The notes: generated from the sequence alone by a model not told the origin. Numbered from the stretch's first letter, positions 37,014 through 47,296 are shown. The stretch is DNA of 64,000 nt from Mycolicibacillus parakoreensis (GCF_022370835.2 NZ_CP092365.1:2728001-2792000); one strand, 5' to 3'. A program made the numbers and translations.

Positions 37014-37619
37014 TCAGGCGTGCTGGGCGCCCGGGTGGAACCGTTTGACCCGGTGCAGCGTGTTGCGGTCGGTGTGGTTCATCTGTTTGCCGTCCATGGT
37101 GGCCAGTTTCAGCACCAGGGTCTGGTCGTAGCTGAACGACTCGTCGTCGTGGAAGGTGAAGCTGCCCTGGAAGCTGATCAGCTCGGCGCGCTCGGACAGA
37201 TACTCGTTCTGCAGGATGCCGTAGTTCGGCTCGCCCGGCGTCGCGGTGAACTCGATCGTCGTGTCGCGCGGCTCGGCGTGCCCGCCGGCCTGGATGGCGA
37301 TGCCCCGACCGAACACCACGGTGCGCATGACCACGCCGGTCTTCTTCTCCCACAACAGGTAACCCACCTCGTCGTGGAAGGGATCCATGGCCTCCTCGCC
37401 GTGACGCCAGGCGGTCATCTCGTATTTGAGGCCCTCGATCGTCTGCTGACCGTTCTCCTGGATGGGGATCGGTTTGAACCACGCCTTCTCGAAATAGCTG
37501 GTCTCGGCGGTACCGCCGTCTTTGTTGTGAAAGGAGAAATCGACGCCGGCGTCGCCCTCCCACTCGCCCACCAGCGGGGTCAGCGGCCCGAGTTTCTGCG
37601 GTCCCAGGATTTTGGTCAT
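37014..37619 (-). CDS. FABP/nitrobindin-like beta-barrel protein
   Basis: A 201-residue protein with the nitrobindin/THAP4-like lead LGPLTPLVGEWEGDAGVDF (LxxLxGxWxGxG form) at about 10-28 and alternating beta-strand patterns to the end, suggesting a ten-stranded barrel that may bind haem or fatty acid. The usual nitrobindin His near the C-terminus cannot be assigned with confidence; candidates are in HTDRNTLHRVKRFH. It is longer than typical nitrobindins (about 165 residues). It stands alone, 78 bp after cobQ on the same strand. Confidence 0.6.
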   Translation of the reverse strand: MTKILGPQKLGPLTPLVGEWEGDAGVDFSFHNKDGGTAETSYFEKAWFKPIPIQENGQQTIEGLKYEMTAWRHGEEAMDPFHDEVGYLLWEKKTGVVMRTVVFGRGIAIQAGGHAEPRDTTIEFTATPGEPNYGILQNEYLSERAELISFQGSFTFHDDESFSYDQTLVLKLATMDGKQMNHTDRNTLHRVKRFHPGAQHA

Positions 37620-37772
37620 GGCGGTAGCTCCTCACGTTCGTCGACGACCACGTCCGGGTACCGCCTGTTCGGCCACCGCCCACAGACGCCGAGGCTCACC
37701 GGTCACACGCGGCACCGTGGGGAATGTTAGGTCCCGACGGCGACCGGCGGTGTCAATCCGCGCCGATACGGA

Positions 37773-37799
37773 GAAAGGGCCGCATCTAGCGGCCCTTTC
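37773..37799 (-). terminator. tmRNA terminator
   Basis: An 11-bp perfect stem, GAAAGGGCCGC with GCGGCCCTTTC, and a 5-nt loop. It starts 6 bp after the tmRNA 3' end on the minus strand. The run of T residues is within and just before the stem rather than after it. Confidence 0.75.
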
Positions 37800-37805
37800 A
37801 AAAGT

Positions 37806-38171
37806 GGAGCTGCCGGGAATTGAACCCGGGTCCTCCGGCCTGCCCTCAAGGCTTCTCCGTGCGCAGTTCGCTAGGTCTCTACTCGGATCTCCCGGTCACG
37901 CGAACCAGCCGGGATGACGATCCCAGTCGCTGTTTGGTGTCCCGATACGTCCCGCGACCGAACGTCTCGGTGGATCCCTCTCGATGATGCCAGGATCCGG
38001 GTCGAGGGCATTCCCGGGCTGACAGACTAGCTGTCGCTTAGGCAGCGAGAGCGTAGTCGCGCTGATGTGAATCGGCGCTTAATTGGTTGCAACGACGCTT
38101 AACGGTGGTCTCTTGCCTGCACCGGCACGCTTCCCTTGATTCGAAGCACGAAGTCGAAACCGTTCAGCCCC
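37806..38171 (-). ncRNA. ssrA: tmRNA (transfer-messenger RNA)
   Basis: A 366-nt RNA that rescues stalled ribosomes together with SmpB. The 5' end GGGGCTGAACGG pairs with the 3' acceptor strand CAGCTCC; the T arm is GGGTTCAATTCCC. The tag reading frame, 38076 down to 38038, encodes ADSHQRDYALAA followed by TAA, the mycobacterial tag. CCA is not encoded. The smpB gene lies 1 kb upstream on the same strand, with one transporter gene in between. The 119 bp up to the next gene carry its promoter. Confidence 0.97.
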
Positions 38172-38290
38172 CTGTCTGTGTGTTCCTCCCACCGACGGTC
38201 GGCGGAACTTTCATGATACGTGGTCTGCAACGCCGCGTCACCGCGATCTGTTCCGCGTCCGGTGGGTGTCCGGACGACACCGCCGCGGCC

Positions 38291-39139
38291 TCACCCGACG
38301 GTGATCATGGTCACCGCGGCCATCGCCAGCACCATGCCGGCGACCTGCCAGCGGTGGATCCGCTCGCGCAGCAGCACGATCGCCAGCACCACAGTGACCG
38401 CCGGGTACAGCGAGATCAGCACGCTGGCCAGCGACAGCATCGCCTCGTGCAGCGCCACCAGCATGGTCACGTTGGCGGCGGTGTCGAGCACCGCGATCAG
38501 CAACGCCAGCCCCAGCGGCGTCCCCCGCGGAGCGCTCAGGTTGCGGCTCGCCGCGGCGATCGCGACGACCAGCACGCTGGCCGCCACCCGGGCGAACAGC
38601 AGCGGCCACAGCCGCGACTGGACCGGGGTCTGGTCCATGCACACGAAGTTCAACCCCAACGCCAACCCGGATCCGACGGTCAGCCACGCCACCTTGCCGG
38701 TCAACCAGTGCGGGCGCGGTTCGCTCTCACCGGACTCCCGGCTGATCAGCACCACCGCGACCAGGGCCAGCGCGATCCCGGTGGACGCGACCGCGCCGGG
38801 CCGCTCCCCCAGTCCGAGACCCACCGCAACCGGCACCGAGGCGTCCACCGTGGCCGACACCGGCGAGACCACCGCGATCGGTCCGGCGCTCAGCGCTGCG
38901 TAGAACCACCAGATGCCCAGCGCCTGGGAGATCCCGCCGAGGCTGCCCCACAGCACCGCGTCGGTGGTGATCTGTCCGCCGGCGGCCACCGCGATCACCG
39001 CCAGCAGCACCGCCGCCGCCGGGGTGGAGATCAGCACCACCCGCAGCGCCGCGATACGGCGGGAGGCGAGCCCGCCGGCGAAGTCGCTGAATCCGAAACT
39101 GGTCGCCGAGGCCAGCGCCAGTGCCGGCGCGGAGTTCAG
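38291..39139 (-). CDS. EamA/DMT-family transporter, probable CTG start overlapping smpB stop
   Basis: A 282-residue, ten-helix transporter of the EamA (drug/metabolite) family: two internally repeated halves, each with an EamA-type end such as [20 protein letters not shown]. Function unknown. No ATG, GTG or TTG is in frame near the beginning of the homologous region. The CTG at 39139 forms a CTGA overlap with the smpB stop, exactly like the ATGA/GTGA overlaps elsewhere here, so I propose it as the start. A later GTG would remove the first helix. It lies between smpB and the tmRNA gene. Confidence 0.75.
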   Translation of the reverse strand: MNSAPALALASATSFGFSDFAGGLASRRIAALRVVLISTPAAAVLLAVIAVAAGGQITTDAVLWGSLGGISQALGIWWFYAALSAGPIAVVSPVSATVDASVPVAVGLGLGERPGAVASTGIALALVAVVLISRESGESEPRPHWLTGKVAWLTVGSGLALGLNFVCMDQTPVQSRLWPLLFARVAASVLVVAIAAASRNLSAPRGTPLGLALLIAVLDTAANVTMLVALHEAMLSLASVLISLYPAVTVVLAIVLLRERIHRWQVAGMVLAMAAVTMITVG

Positions 39140-39645
39140 CGCATGCCCTTCGCCCGCTGACCCAGCGCGCGGGTGATCTCCCGCTGCGCGTCCCGGCGGG
39201 CCAGGTCCTGGCGTTTGTCGTGGGCCTGCTTGCCGCGGGCCAGGGCTAACTCCACCTTCACCTTGCCGTCGGCGAAGTACACCGACAGCGGCACCAGGGT
39301 GAGGTTGCCGTCCCGGATCTTGCCCACCAGGCTGTCGATCTGGCGCCGATGCAGCAGCAGCTTGCGGTTGCGCCGCGGGGCGTGGTTGGTCCAGGTCCCG
39401 TGGTGATACTCCGGGATGTGCAGGTTGCGCAGCCACACCTCGCCGTCGTCGACGGTGGCGAACGCGTCGACCAGCGAGGCGTGCCCCTCGCGCAGGCTCT
39501 TCACCTCGGTGCCGACCAGCACCACCCCGGCCTCGAAGACCTCCACAATGGCGTAGTTGTGCCGTGCCTTGCGGTTGGTGGCGATGACCTGCTTGCCGTC
39601 CGCCTGAGCACCGCGACCGCCCCGCTTGCCGGATTTCTTCGCCAC
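39136..39645 (-). CDS. smpB: tmRNA-binding protein SmpB
   Basis: A 169-residue RNA-binding protein that delivers tmRNA to stalled ribosomes. The beta-barrel core has [43 protein letters not shown] and the RNA-binding [16 protein letters not shown]. The C-terminal basic tail ends [13 protein letters not shown] start, directly after the ftsX stop (1 bp between). Same order as Rv3100c-Rv3101c-Rv3102c. Confidence 0.97.
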   Translation of the reverse strand: MAKKSGKRGGRGAQADGKQVIATNRKARHNYAIVEVFEAGVVLVGTEVKSLREGHASLVDAFATVDDGEVWLRNLHIPEYHHGTWTNHAPRRNRKLLLHRRQIDSLVGKIRDGNLTLVPLSVYFADGKVKVELALARGKQAHDKRQDLARRDAQREITRALGQRAKGMR

Positions 39646-39646
39646 G

Positions 39647-40540
39647 TCAACGCCGGATGTAGAGCCGCAAGGTCACGTAGGCGGTCGCGCCGGCCATCAC
39701 CGCACCCACCAGCCACAGCACCGGGGCGATGTAGAGCACGTCGGCGTAGTCGATCTTGGCGATCAGGTTGGCCTTGTAGAACTGGCTCAACGCCTTGTCG
39801 AGGAAGACCGCCCGCACGAAGATCAACCCGATCACCGAGATCGCCACCCCGATGGTGGCGGCCAACACCGCCTCCACCAGGAACGGCAACTGGGTGTACC
39901 AGCGGCTGGCGCCGACCAGGCGCATGATCCCGATCTCGGTGCGCCGGGTATAGGCCGCCACCTGCACCATGTTCGCGATCAGCAGCACCGCGCCGACCGC
40001 CTGGACCAACGCGACCGCGAACGCCGCGCCGCTGATGCCGTCGAGCACGGCGAAGAGCCGGTCGATCAGCTCCTTTTGGTTTTTGACCTCCCGCACCCCG
40101 GGCTGGTTGCGCAGCGACTCATCGAACGCGCCGTGCTCCTCGGGGTTCTCCAGTTTGACGATGAACGACGCCGGGAACGCGTCCTTGCTGGCCACCTCCT
40201 TGAACTGGGGCAGCTTGCGGATTGCGTCCTGGTAGGCGTCCTCACGGTTGAGGTAGCGCACCGATTTGACGTCGTCGCGGGCCTCGATCTGCTCGCGCAG
40301 CGCCGCGCACGGGTCGGCTTCGCATGCGGGGTCGTCGGCCGAGGCGTCGTCGGTCAAAAAGACCTGCGATTCGACGCGGTCGAGGTAGATGGCCCGCGAA
40401 TGGTCGGCCAGCCGGATCACCAACAGCCCGCCGCCGAACAACCCGATCGAGATCGCGGTGGTCAGGATCATCGCGACCGTCATGGTCACGTTGCGGCGAA
40501 GCCCGGTCAGGACCTCGTTGAACAGGAATCCAAAGCGCAC
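39647..40540 (-). CDS. ftsX: Cell division protein FtsX
   Basis: A 297-residue membrane subunit of the FtsEX complex, which activates the peptidoglycan hydrolase RipC in mycobacteria. It has four transmembrane helices: one at about 21-43, an extracellular loop with a Cys pair (DPACEADPC), then three after residue 165 ([20 protein letters not shown], split). The MacB/FtsX-type loop [15 protein letters not shown] is intact. The GTG start touches the ftsE stop codon (TAAGTG) with no gap. Confidence 0.95.
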   Translation of the reverse strand: MRFGFLFNEVLTGLRRNVTMTVAMILTTAISIGLFGGGLLVIRLADHSRAIYLDRVESQVFLTDDASADDPACEADPCAALREQIEARDDVKSVRYLNREDAYQDAIRKLPQFKEVASKDAFPASFIVKLENPEEHGAFDESLRNQPGVREVKNQKELIDRLFAVLDGISGAAFAVALVQAVGAVLLIANMVQVAAYTRRTEIGIMRLVGASRWYTQLPFLVEAVLAATIGVAISVIGLIFVRAVFLDKALSQFYKANLIAKIDYADVLYIAPVLWLVGAVMAGATAYVTLRLYIRR

Positions 40541-41230
40541 TTATCGATCCATTCCGTAGACGCCGCGTTGCTCGTCGCGCACCAGCCGGCCCAGCGAGAG
40601 TTGCACCACCCGACGGCGCATCGAATCGACGATGTGGTGGTCGTGGGTGGCCATCAACACGGTCGTGCCGGTGCGGTTGATCCTGCCGAGCAGGTCCATG
40701 ATGTCGTTGCTGGTCTCGGGGTCGAGGTTGCCGGTGGGCTCGTCGGCGAGCAGCACCAGCGGCCGGTTGACGAACGCCCGTGCGATCGCCACCCGCTGCT
40801 GCTCACCGCCGGAGAGCTCGTCGGGCAGCCGATTGGCCTTCCCGGACAGCCCCACCATCTCCAGCACCTCGGGCACCACCCGGTTGATGGTGTCGGTGCG
40901 TTTGCCGATCACCTCCAGGGCGAACGCGACGTTGTCGAACACCGTCTTCTGCTGCAGCAGCCGGAAATCCTGGAAGACGCAGCCGATGACCTGCCGCAGC
41001 GCCGGGATGTGGCGCCCGGAGAGCTTGTTGACGTGGAACTTCGACACCCGGATGTCACCGCCGGTGGGCCGCTCGGCGGCCAGCAGCAGCCGCATGAACG
41101 TCGATTTACCCGACCCGGACGGCCCGATCAGGAACACGAACTCGCCCTTGTCGATCTTGACGCTGACATCGTCGAGGGCCGGACGGGCCGACGTTTTGTA
41201 CTGCTTGCTGACATGGTCGAGCGTGATCAT
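40541..41230 (-). CDS. ftsE: Cell division ATPase FtsE
   Basis: A 229-residue ABC ATPase partner of FtsX. Walker A is GPSGSGKST at about 36-44, the Q-loop is in VFQDFRLL, the signature is [14 protein letters not shown], Walker B is [12 protein letters not shown], and the H-loop is [10 protein letters not shown]. The ATG at 41230 gives the M. tuberculosis length (Rv3102c); a GTG one codon upstream is possible. The operon reads prfB, MscS-like, Pro-rich, ftsE, ftsX, smpB. Confidence 0.96.
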   Translation of the reverse strand: MITLDHVSKQYKTSARPALDDVSVKIDKGEFVFLIGPSGSGKSTFMRLLLAAERPTGGDIRVSKFHVNKLSGRHIPALRQVIGCVFQDFRLLQQKTVFDNVAFALEVIGKRTDTINRVVPEVLEMVGLSGKANRLPDELSGGEQQRVAIARAFVNRPLVLLADEPTGNLDPETSNDIMDLLGRINRTGTTVLMATHDHHIVDSMRRRVVQLSLGRLVRDEQRGVYGMDR

Positions 41231-41274
41231 CACGGCACGCAGTGTAACCGCGGCGACGGCTGCGGCCGGTCAAG

Positions 41275-41739
41275 CTAGCCCGGCGGGGGCGCCGGGGCCG
41301 CGGGCCCGGGTGCGGCGCTGGTCGCGGTGTCGGGAACCGAGCCCGGCGGGCCGGCCGCCGGCGCCGAGGTCGGTGACGGCGGCGGCGGGAACAGCGGCGG
41401 CGGGAACGGCGCACTGGCGGTAGGGCTGGTGGGGCTGGTGGGGCTGGTGGGGCTGGTCGTCGGCGGCTCGGTGGGCGTGGTGGTGCTCGGCTCCGCCGGC
41501 TCGGGGGTGTGCACCTGGGTGCGCGGCACCCAGGTGTAGGCCGGGTCGGGCACATAGCCGGGGGGCACCACCTCGCGGGCCGGCACCTGATGGGGGGCCG
41601 GCTCCGGTCTGTAGGTGTCGTAGGCCCACCAGGTGAGCACGAACGCGACGAGCAGCACCACCGTGGAGGTGCGGATCCGCCCACCCAGCAGGTAGCCGGG
41701 CCAGCCCCGGGCCGCGGAGCGTTCTCTCATCGGGCTCAT
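41275..41739 (-). CDS. Single-pass membrane protein with Pro/Ser/Thr-rich tail (Rv3103c-like)
   Basis: 154 residues. A short basic N-terminus is followed by one helix at about 25-40 (TSTVVLLVAFVLTWWAYD), then an extracytoplasmic tail of Pro, Thr, Ser and Ala with an SPT repeat. The conserved part seems to be the helix and the WAYDTYRPEPAPHQVP region. Its place between ftsE and the MscS-like gene is kept in M. tuberculosis, suggesting an envelope role linked to division. ATGA overlap with the upstream gene. Function unknown. Confidence 0.75.
   Translation of the reverse strand: MSPMRERSAARGWPGYLLGGRIRTSTVVLLVAFVLTWWAYDTYRPEPAPHQVPAREVVPPGYVPDPAYTWVPRTQVHTPEPAEPSTTTPTEPPTTSPTSPTSPTSPTASAPFPPPLFPPPPSPTSAPAAGPPGSVPDTATSAAPGPAAPAPPPG
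41422..41457. repeat. Four tandem 9-bp units coding for an SPT repeat
   Basis: The unit GGGGCTGGT is present four times, the first starting AGGG. It encodes the repeated Ser-Pro-Thr in the Pro-rich protein between ftsE and the MscS-like gene. In-frame length makes it a likely length-variable locus. Confidence 0.85.
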
Positions 41740-42722
41740 CGGATCGGCTCCTCGTCGAGGTCGTCGTCGCCGCCGGGGTCCGCGTCGGCGGGGCCGGGGT
41801 CGCCGTCGCGCCGCGCCGACGGCGCGATCCCGCCCACCCGCGGGGCCGCCCCGGCGGTGACCACACCGGCGCGCCCCAGCGCGCGCAACACCTGGGCCCG
41901 CAGCCGCCGGCCCACCTCGAACTGCTTGCCGGGCAGCGTGCGGGCCACCATCCGCAGGTTGACGGTGTCGACCTCGATGGACTCCACCCCCATCAGGGCC
42001 GGCTTGTCCAACAGCAACTCCCGCAGCGGGGCGTCGCTGTCGATGGCGCGTTCGCACACCCCGTGCAGCACCTCGTTGACCAGGTTGAGGTCGGCGGTGG
42101 TGGGCACCGGCACGTCGACCACCGCCCGCGCCCAATCCTTCGACAGGTTCAACGACTCGACGATCTGGCCGTTGGGCACCGTGTACACCTCGCCGTCGGC
42201 GGTGCGCAGCTTGGTCACCCGCAGCGTGACGTCCTCGACGGTGCCCTCGGCCGTCGCCCCCGAGGTCAGCTCCAACCGCACCAGGTCACCGAAGCCGTAC
42301 TGTTTCTCCAGGATCAAAAAGAAGCCGCTGAGCAGATCCTGGACGAGTTTTTGGGCGCCGAAACCCAGCGCACCGCCGAGCACGGCGGCGGGGGCGGCCA
42401 GCGAACCCACCGGCACGTCGATGATGTTGGTGATCTGCACCGCCACCACGATGAACAGCAGCACGATCGAGCCCCAGGAGATGACCGCCGCCACCGCCTG
42501 CCGGTGCTTAGAGACCTCCGAACGCACCAGCGCGTCACCGGCTTTGAACTCGGCCTCATACCGGCGGGCGACGGTGCGGGCGGTCCAGTTGATCAACCGG
42601 GACGCCAGCACCGCCCCCAACAGCAGCAGGGTGATCCGCAGCCCCTTGTCGAGGATCCAGACGCCGATCTCGCCGTGCCAGAAGCCATGCCAGCCCGGGG
42701 CCGCGGCGGGGCGGCTAGCCAT
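41736..42722 (-). CDS. MscS-family mechanosensitive ion channel (Rv3104c-like)
   Basis: A 328-residue membrane protein. Helices are at about 22-42 and 75-100 and the pore helix is in [25 protein letters not shown], split at the MscS signature LGFGAQ; the beta domain contains [26 protein letters not shown], here split at EGTVEDV. A C-terminal acidic tail ([20 protein letters not shown]) may be cytosolic. It would open under osmotic downshift. The ATG at 42722 lies 8 nt inside the end of prfB, so the two are coupled. Confidence 0.85.
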   Translation of the reverse strand: MASRPAAAPGWHGFWHGEIGVWILDKGLRITLLLLGAVLASRLINWTARTVARRYEAEFKAGDALVRSEVSKHRQAVAAVISWGSIVLLFIVVAVQITNIIDVPVGSLAAPAAVLGGALGFGAQKLVQDLLSGFFLILEKQYGFGDLVRLELTSGATAEGTVEDVTLRVTKLRTADGEVYTVPNGQIVESLNLSKDWARAVVDVPVPTTADLNLVNEVLHGVCERAIDSDAPLRELLLDKPALMGVESIEVDTVNLRMVARTLPGKQFEVGRRLRAQVLRALGRAGVVTAGAAPRVGGIAPSARRDGDPGPADADPGGDDDLDEEPIR

Positions 42723-43830
42723 CGGCGGGGCGGTTGCGCCAGCGGATGCCGGCCTCCAAGAATCCGTCGATGTCGCCGTCGAGCACCGCCGCGGGGTTAC
42801 CGACCTCGTGTTCGGTGCGCAAATCCTTGACCATCTGATAGGGGTGCAGCACGTAGGAGCGCATCTGGTTGCCCCACGAGCTGCCGCCGTCACCGCGCAG
42901 CGCATCGAGCTCAGCACGTTCTTCGGACCGCTTGCGTTCCAGTAGTTTTGCCTGCAGAACCCGCATCGCGGCCACCTTGTTCTGCAGCTGAGACTTCTCG
43001 TTTTGGCAGGTGACGACGATGCCGGTCGGCACGTGGGTCAGCCGTACCGCCGAGTCGGTGGTGTTGACCGACTGGCCACCGGGCCCACTGGAGCGGTACA
43101 CGTCGACGCGGACGTCACTCTCGGGGATGTCGATGTGGTCGGTGGTCTCGACCACCGGAAGCACCTCGACCTCGGCGAACGACGTCTGGCGGCGGCTCTG
43201 GTTGTCGAACGGGCTGATCCGCACCAGCCGGTGGGTGCCCTGCTCGACCGAGAGGGTGCCGTAGGCGAACGGGGCGTGCACGGCGAAGGTGGCGCTTTTG
43301 ATCCCGGCCTCCTCGGCGTAGGAGGTGTCGAACACCTCCACCGGGTAGTGGTGGGCCTCCGCCCAGCGGATGTACATCCGCATCAGCATCTCGGCCCAGT
43401 CGGCGGCGTCGACGCCCCCGGCGCCGGAGCGGATCGCCACCAGCGCCTCGCGCTCGTCGTACTCCCCCGACAGCAGGGTGCGCACCTCCATCGCCTCGAT
43501 GTCGGCGCGCAGGGCGGCCAGCTCCTCGTCGGCCTCCGCGCGGGCCGCGTCCGCCGCCTCCCCGGTCTCCTCGGCGACCAGCTCGTAGAGCACCGGCAGG
43601 TCCTCCAGCCGGGAGCGCAGCTCCTCGGCGCGGCGCAGCTCGCCCTGCGACCGGGAGAGCTCGCTGGTGACCCGCTGGGCGTTGGCCTGGTCGTCCCAGA
43701 GGCTCGGGTCGGAGGCCTGCTGCTCGAGTTCGGCGACGCGGGCCCGCAGTGCGTCCACGTCGAGGACCCCCTCGACCGTGGTCAAGGTGGCGTCAAGGGT
43801 GGCGATGTCAGCCTGCCGATCGGGTTCCAC
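42715..43830 (-). CDS. prfB: Peptide chain release factor 2
   Basis: A 371-residue factor that terminates translation at UGA and UAA. It has the stop-codon recognition motif region [16 protein letters not shown] and the catalytic GGQ in [17 protein letters not shown]. It reads continuously from a GTG at 43830, so the autoregulatory +1 frameshift of E. coli prfB is absent. Since this genome also decodes a UGA as selenocysteine, RF2 is the competitor of SelB at that codon. Conserved position beside fprA (Rv3105c-Rv3106). Confidence 0.96.
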   Translation of the reverse strand: MEPDRQADIATLDATLTTVEGVLDVDALRARVAELEQQASDPSLWDDQANAQRVTSELSRSQGELRRAEELRSRLEDLPVLYELVAEETGEAADAARAEADEELAALRADIEAMEVRTLLSGEYDEREALVAIRSGAGGVDAADWAEMLMRMYIRWAEAHHYPVEVFDTSYAEEAGIKSATFAVHAPFAYGTLSVEQGTHRLVRISPFDNQSRRQTSFAEVEVLPVVETTDHIDIPESDVRVDVYRSSGPGGQSVNTTDSAVRLTHVPTGIVVTCQNEKSQLQNKVAAMRVLQAKLLERKRSEERAELDALRGDGGSSWGNQMRSYVLHPYQMVKDLRTEHEVGNPAAVLDGDIDGFLEAGIRWRNRPADG

Positions 43831-43980
43831 GAGTAGTCACGTTACCGGCGGATTCGGCGCCGCCGCGCGCGGTCGGGGCTAGCATCGAAGGGGAGCCAGT
43901 TAGACGCACCGCCCGACCACGATGCCGACGACGCAACAGCCCGCGTTCGTCGTGGTCGCGCCTGACCAGAAGGCTGGAGT

Positions 43981-45336
43981 ATGCATCCCTACCACGTGGC
44001 CATCGTCGGCGCGGGCCCTTCCGGGTTTTTCGCCGCCGCATCCCTGTTGAAACTCGACACCCACGACGTGCACGTCGACATGCTGGAGATGCTGCCGACG
44101 CCGTGGGGCCTGGTGCGCTCCGGGGTGGCCCCCGATCACCCGAAGATCAAATCGATCTCCGCCCAGTTCGAGAAGACCGCCGCCGACCCGCGGTTCCGGT
44201 TCTTCGGCAACATCCGGGTCGGCGAGCACGTCCACGCCGACGAACTCGCCGAGCGCTACGACGCGGTAATCTACGCCGTCGGCGCCCAGTCCGACCGCCA
44301 TCTGGGGATCCCCGGCGAGGATCTGCCCGGCAGCGTGGCCGCCGTCGACTTCGTCGGCTGGTACAACGCCCACCCGCACTTCTGCGAACACCGCCCGGAG
44401 CTGACCTGCCGGCGCGCGGTCGTGGTGGGCAACGGCAACGTCGCGTTGGACGTCGCCCGCATCCTGGTCACCGATCCCAGCGAGCTGCGCACCACCGACA
44501 TCGCCGACCACGCGCTGGACCTGCTCGACCCGTGCGGGGTGGAGGAGGTGATGATCATCGGGCGCCGCGGCCCGCTGCAGGCCACCTTCACCAGCCCCGA
44601 ACTGCGGGAGCTGGGCACCCTCAAGGGGCTGGCGAACGTCGACATCGTCATCGACGAAGCCGAATTCGACGGGATCACCGACGCCGACATCGACGCCGCC
44701 GACAAACACCCGAAGCAGAACGCCAAGGTGATGCGCCGCTACGTCGGCGCCGAGCAGCATCCGGGCAACCGGCGCATCGTGTTTCGGTTCCGCACCTCCC
44801 CGATCGAGATCCGGGGCACCGATCGTGTCGAGGAGGTCGTGTTGGGCCGCAACGAGTTGGTCACCGACGACGACGGCCGGGTGGTCGCCCGCGACACCGG
44901 CGAACGCGAGGTGCTCCCCGCCCAGATGGTCGTGCGCTCGGTCGGCTACCGCGGGGTGCCGACCCCGGGGCTGCCGTTCGATGACCGCCGCGGCACCATT
45001 CCGCACACCGACGGCCGCATCGAGGGCACCCGCAACCAGTACGTGGTCGGCTGGATCAAACGCGGCCCGTCGGGGGTGATCGGGTCCAACAAGAGCGATT
45101 CGGCGGCCACCGTGGAGACCCTGATCGCCGATCTGGACACCGCCGAGCCCACCGAGGCACCCGCCGGGCGGGCCGACGATCTGGTGGCCTGGTTGCTGTC
45201 CCGGCAACCGCAGCTGGTCACCGACGAGCACTGGCAGCTCATCGACGCCCACGAGCGCACCAGCGGCGAGCCGCACGGCCGGCCGCGGGTGAAGCTGGTC
45301 CAGGTCGCCGACATGCTCAAGATCGCACACGGCTGA
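43981..45336 (+). CDS. fprA: NADPH-ferredoxin reductase FprA
   Basis: A 451-residue FAD enzyme of the adrenodoxin-reductase type that moves electrons from NADPH to ferredoxins, and thereby to P450s such as CYP136. The FAD motif GAGPSGFF is at 10-17, followed by TPWGLVRSGVAPDHPK, typical of the family. The NADP motif GNGNVALDVARIL is near 155 and the C-terminal GWIKRGPSGVIGSNK is intact. Divergent from prfB with 150 bp between. Counterpart of Rv3106. Confidence 0.96.
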   Translation: MHPYHVAIVGAGPSGFFAAASLLKLDTHDVHVDMLEMLPTPWGLVRSGVAPDHPKIKSISAQFEKTAADPRFRFFGNIRVGEHVHADELAERYDAVIYAVGAQSDRHLGIPGEDLPGSVAAVDFVGWYNAHPHFCEHRPELTCRRAVVVGNGNVALDVARILVTDPSELRTTDIADHALDLLDPCGVEEVMIIGRRGPLQATFTSPELRELGTLKGLANVDIVIDEAEFDGITDADIDAADKHPKQNAKVMRRYVGAEQHPGNRRIVFRFRTSPIEIRGTDRVEEVVLGRNELVTDDDGRVVARDTGEREVLPAQMVVRSVGYRGVPTPGLPFDDRRGTIPHTDGRIEGTRNQYVVGWIKRGPSGVIGSNKSDSAATVETLIADLDTAEPTEAPAGRADDLVAWLLSRQPQLVTDEHWQLIDAHERTSGEPHGRPRVKLVQVADMLKIAHG

Positions 45337-45362
45337 GCCACCCCGGCGGCGCCGGCGTGCTC

Positions 45363-45962
45363 TTAGGCGGCGCGCCCCTTCGGCGCGCGGTCACCGAGCA
45401 ACGCGGTCAGGTGCCGGCGCAGGTACTGCTGGTCGGGGACCTGCCGGGTGACCAGCATGCGGTAGTACAGCGGGGCGTAGAGCTGTTCGAACAGCATCTC
45501 GACGTCGGTGTCGGCGGGCAGATCACCGGCGGCCACGGCGGCGCGCAGGCGGGTTTTGCCGGCCTCGTCGCGCGGGGCGATCACACCGGTGAGCAGCCGG
45601 TCGGCCAACGCCGGGTCGTGATGGGCGGCGTCGAAGACCCCCAGCAGCGCGGGACCGCGTTCGGCGCAGAACATGTACTCCACGGCCACCGCCATCTGGG
45701 CGCTCAGGTCGGCGGCCAGGTCCCCGGTATCGGGGAAGACCGCCGCGGGCGCGGAGACCTCCTCCAACGCCTCGAGCAACAGCGCCCCCTTGGTGGGCCA
45801 CCACCGGTAGATCGTCTGCTTGCCCACCCCGGCCCGCCGGGCGATCGCCTCGATGCTCAGCCGCCCATAGCCGGTCTCCCGGCAGAGTTCGAGGGCTGCC
45901 GCCAAGATCGCCCGCCGGGCGTGGTCACTGCGGCGGTACTGATTCCCCCACGTCACGGGCAC
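45363..45962 (-). CDS. TetR-family regulator divergent from the GjpA-like gene
   Basis: 199 residues; the helix-turn-helix is at about 35-55 (LSIEAIARRAGVGKQTIYRWW) with a C-terminal helical domain. GTG start. It is divergent from the envelope protein gene at 46112. The 149-bp gap contains an 11-bp palindrome near the probable promoter, so this may be its operator and the envelope gene its target. It ends 26 bp from fprA, convergent. Confidence 0.8.
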   Translation of the reverse strand: MPVTWGNQYRRSDHARRAILAAALELCRETGYGRLSIEAIARRAGVGKQTIYRWWPTKGALLLEALEEVSAPAAVFPDTGDLAADLSAQMAVAVEYMFCAERGPALLGVFDAAHHDPALADRLLTGVIAPRDEAGKTRLRAAVAAGDLPADTDVEMLFEQLYAPLYYRMLVTRQVPDQQYLRRHLTALLGDRAPKGRAA

Positions 45963-46028
45963 ATTCTAACGGCGCTGCCGGTGTCGTCTGCCGCCATCAG
46001 CGCTGAAAAATAAAGTTACTCGCGGGTA

Positions 46029-46054
46029 TTGACCTTAGCTCGATACGGACCGTA
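46029..46054. promoter_or_regulatory. Promoter element and palindrome upstream of the GjpA-like gene
   Basis: TTGACC (46029-46034) is a -35-like element on the plus strand, and TACGG-A-CCGTA (46044-46054), a perfect odd palindrome, follows in the spacer. Both lie between the TetR gene and the gene it faces. The -10 is uncertain. Confidence 0.4.
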
Positions 46055-46111
46055 CCGTCTAGACCGATTATCTCAGTTCTTTCTCAGTGAAATCAAAGGA
46101 GACGTCACGCC

Positions 46112-47248
46112 GTGAACACCGCCCCTCACCCCACGATGCGGCCCGCTCTGCGCCCCTACGCGACCGCCGGCGTGGCCTTGGCCGGCGCCGGACTGATCGC
46201 CGCCGCGCCGGTCCTCACCCCGCTGCCGGAGACCCACGTGCCGCAGATTCAGCTCACGGCCGGGATCGGCGACGGGCTGGTCGACGTGTTCAGTGGATTC
46301 GATCCGACATTCGGGTGGCTCGACGTGCTCGGCAACAGCGCCACCAACGTGGCCTCAATCGCCGAGGGGGTTCTCGACAACGGAACGCCCGCGTTATCGC
46401 AGTTCCTGAGCAACCAACTCGGCTACGGCACCACGCTGCTCGGCGGGCTTCAGGGCGCCGTGACCGGGACGCTGGCGTGGTTCTTCGACGACCAACCGGG
46501 CAACAACATCGGGTTTTTTGTCGACGGGATGATGGATCTCATCAAGGCCGGTGACTTCATCGGCGCGGGCGGAATCTTCAACTCCGGGATCACGAGCCTG
46601 TTGTTCAGTGCGGCATTACCGATCCTGCCCGCTGCTCAGATCCCCGGAGAGATCGTGCAACACCTCGCAAATGTCGTCGGCGACGTGGGCAACGGTCTCA
46701 CCGGCTCGCTGCTGGCCGGTGTCATCAACGCCTTGTCGCCCGTTTTCGCGACTGGCCAGGCGATCTTCGCCAGCCTGCAGGCCATCTCGGATGCCGCCGG
46801 GCCGCTTGAGGGTCTCGCCGCGTTGATCAACACCCCGGCAAATCTCACCGATGCCTTTCTCAACGGGTTCGAGAAGGTTGTCGACGGGGTGCCGCCCGCC
46901 CTCACACCCGGGTTTCTCACCCCCCTGCTGCCCGACGGCGCCGGGATCGGCCCGCTGGCCTTCCTCACCGTGGGAATCCCCCAGATCATCGCCGAGGCAC
47001 TCGGCGGCGACGCGACCGGCGGACTGACCGGGGTGCTCGCCGAATTCGCCGACACCGCGATGGCGCTGCCCGAACAACTGGTGAACTCGATCACCGACAC
47101 CGTCGGCGACATCTTCGACGTCGGCTCGCTCACCGACGGACTGGCCGACCTGCTCACCATCGGCGACCTCGCCGGGCTCGGCGACGTGTTCACGATGCTC
47201 GACCCGACGATGTTCATCGAACCGCTGCTGACGATGCTCGGCATCTAG
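46112..47248 (+). CDS. Secreted/outer-membrane protein, GjpA-like putative porin
   Basis: A 378-residue protein starting with a signal-like segment ([20 protein letters not shown] at about 12-31). The mature part is rich in Gly, Leu, Asn, Ala and Asp, with repeated amphipathic stretches ([30 protein letters not shown]). The N-terminal [13 protein letters not shown] type is shared with mycobacterial proteins annotated as outer-membrane porin GjpA, after a Gordonia channel; the porin function is therefore inferred. It has no PE or PPE motif. GTG start with AAAGGAGA 9 bases upstream. It is followed by a strong hairpin. It stands as a single-gene unit facing a TetR gene. Confidence 0.65.
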   Translation: MNTAPHPTMRPALRPYATAGVALAGAGLIAAAPVLTPLPETHVPQIQLTAGIGDGLVDVFSGFDPTFGWLDVLGNSATNVASIAEGVLDNGTPALSQFLSNQLGYGTTLLGGLQGAVTGTLAWFFDDQPGNNIGFFVDGMMDLIKAGDFIGAGGIFNSGITSLLFSAALPILPAAQIPGEIVQHLANVVGDVGNGLTGSLLAGVINALSPVFATGQAIFASLQAISDAAGPLEGLAALINTPANLTDAFLNGFEKVVDGVPPALTPGFLTPLLPDGAGIGPLAFLTVGIPQIIAEALGGDATGGLTGVLAEFADTAMALPEQLVNSITDTVGDIFDVGSLTDGLADLLTIGDLAGLGDVFTMLDPTMFIEPLLTMLGI

Positions 47249-47262
47249 GCGCACGCGCAGGC

Positions 47263-47296
47263 TTCGGGCCCCCGGCAACGGCGCCGGGGGCCCGAA
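47263..47296 (+). terminator. Hairpin terminator of the GjpA-like gene
   Basis: A 14-bp perfect stem, TTCGGGCCCCCGGC with GCCGGGGGCCCGAA, and a 6-nt loop, beginning 14 bp after the stop codon. Only two T residues follow, so it may need assistance. Confidence 0.7.

Noticed and set aside
42715..43830. Programmed frameshift in prfB
   Set aside because: The gene is open from start to stop with no internal UGA near codon 26, so the E. coli type autoregulation is absent.
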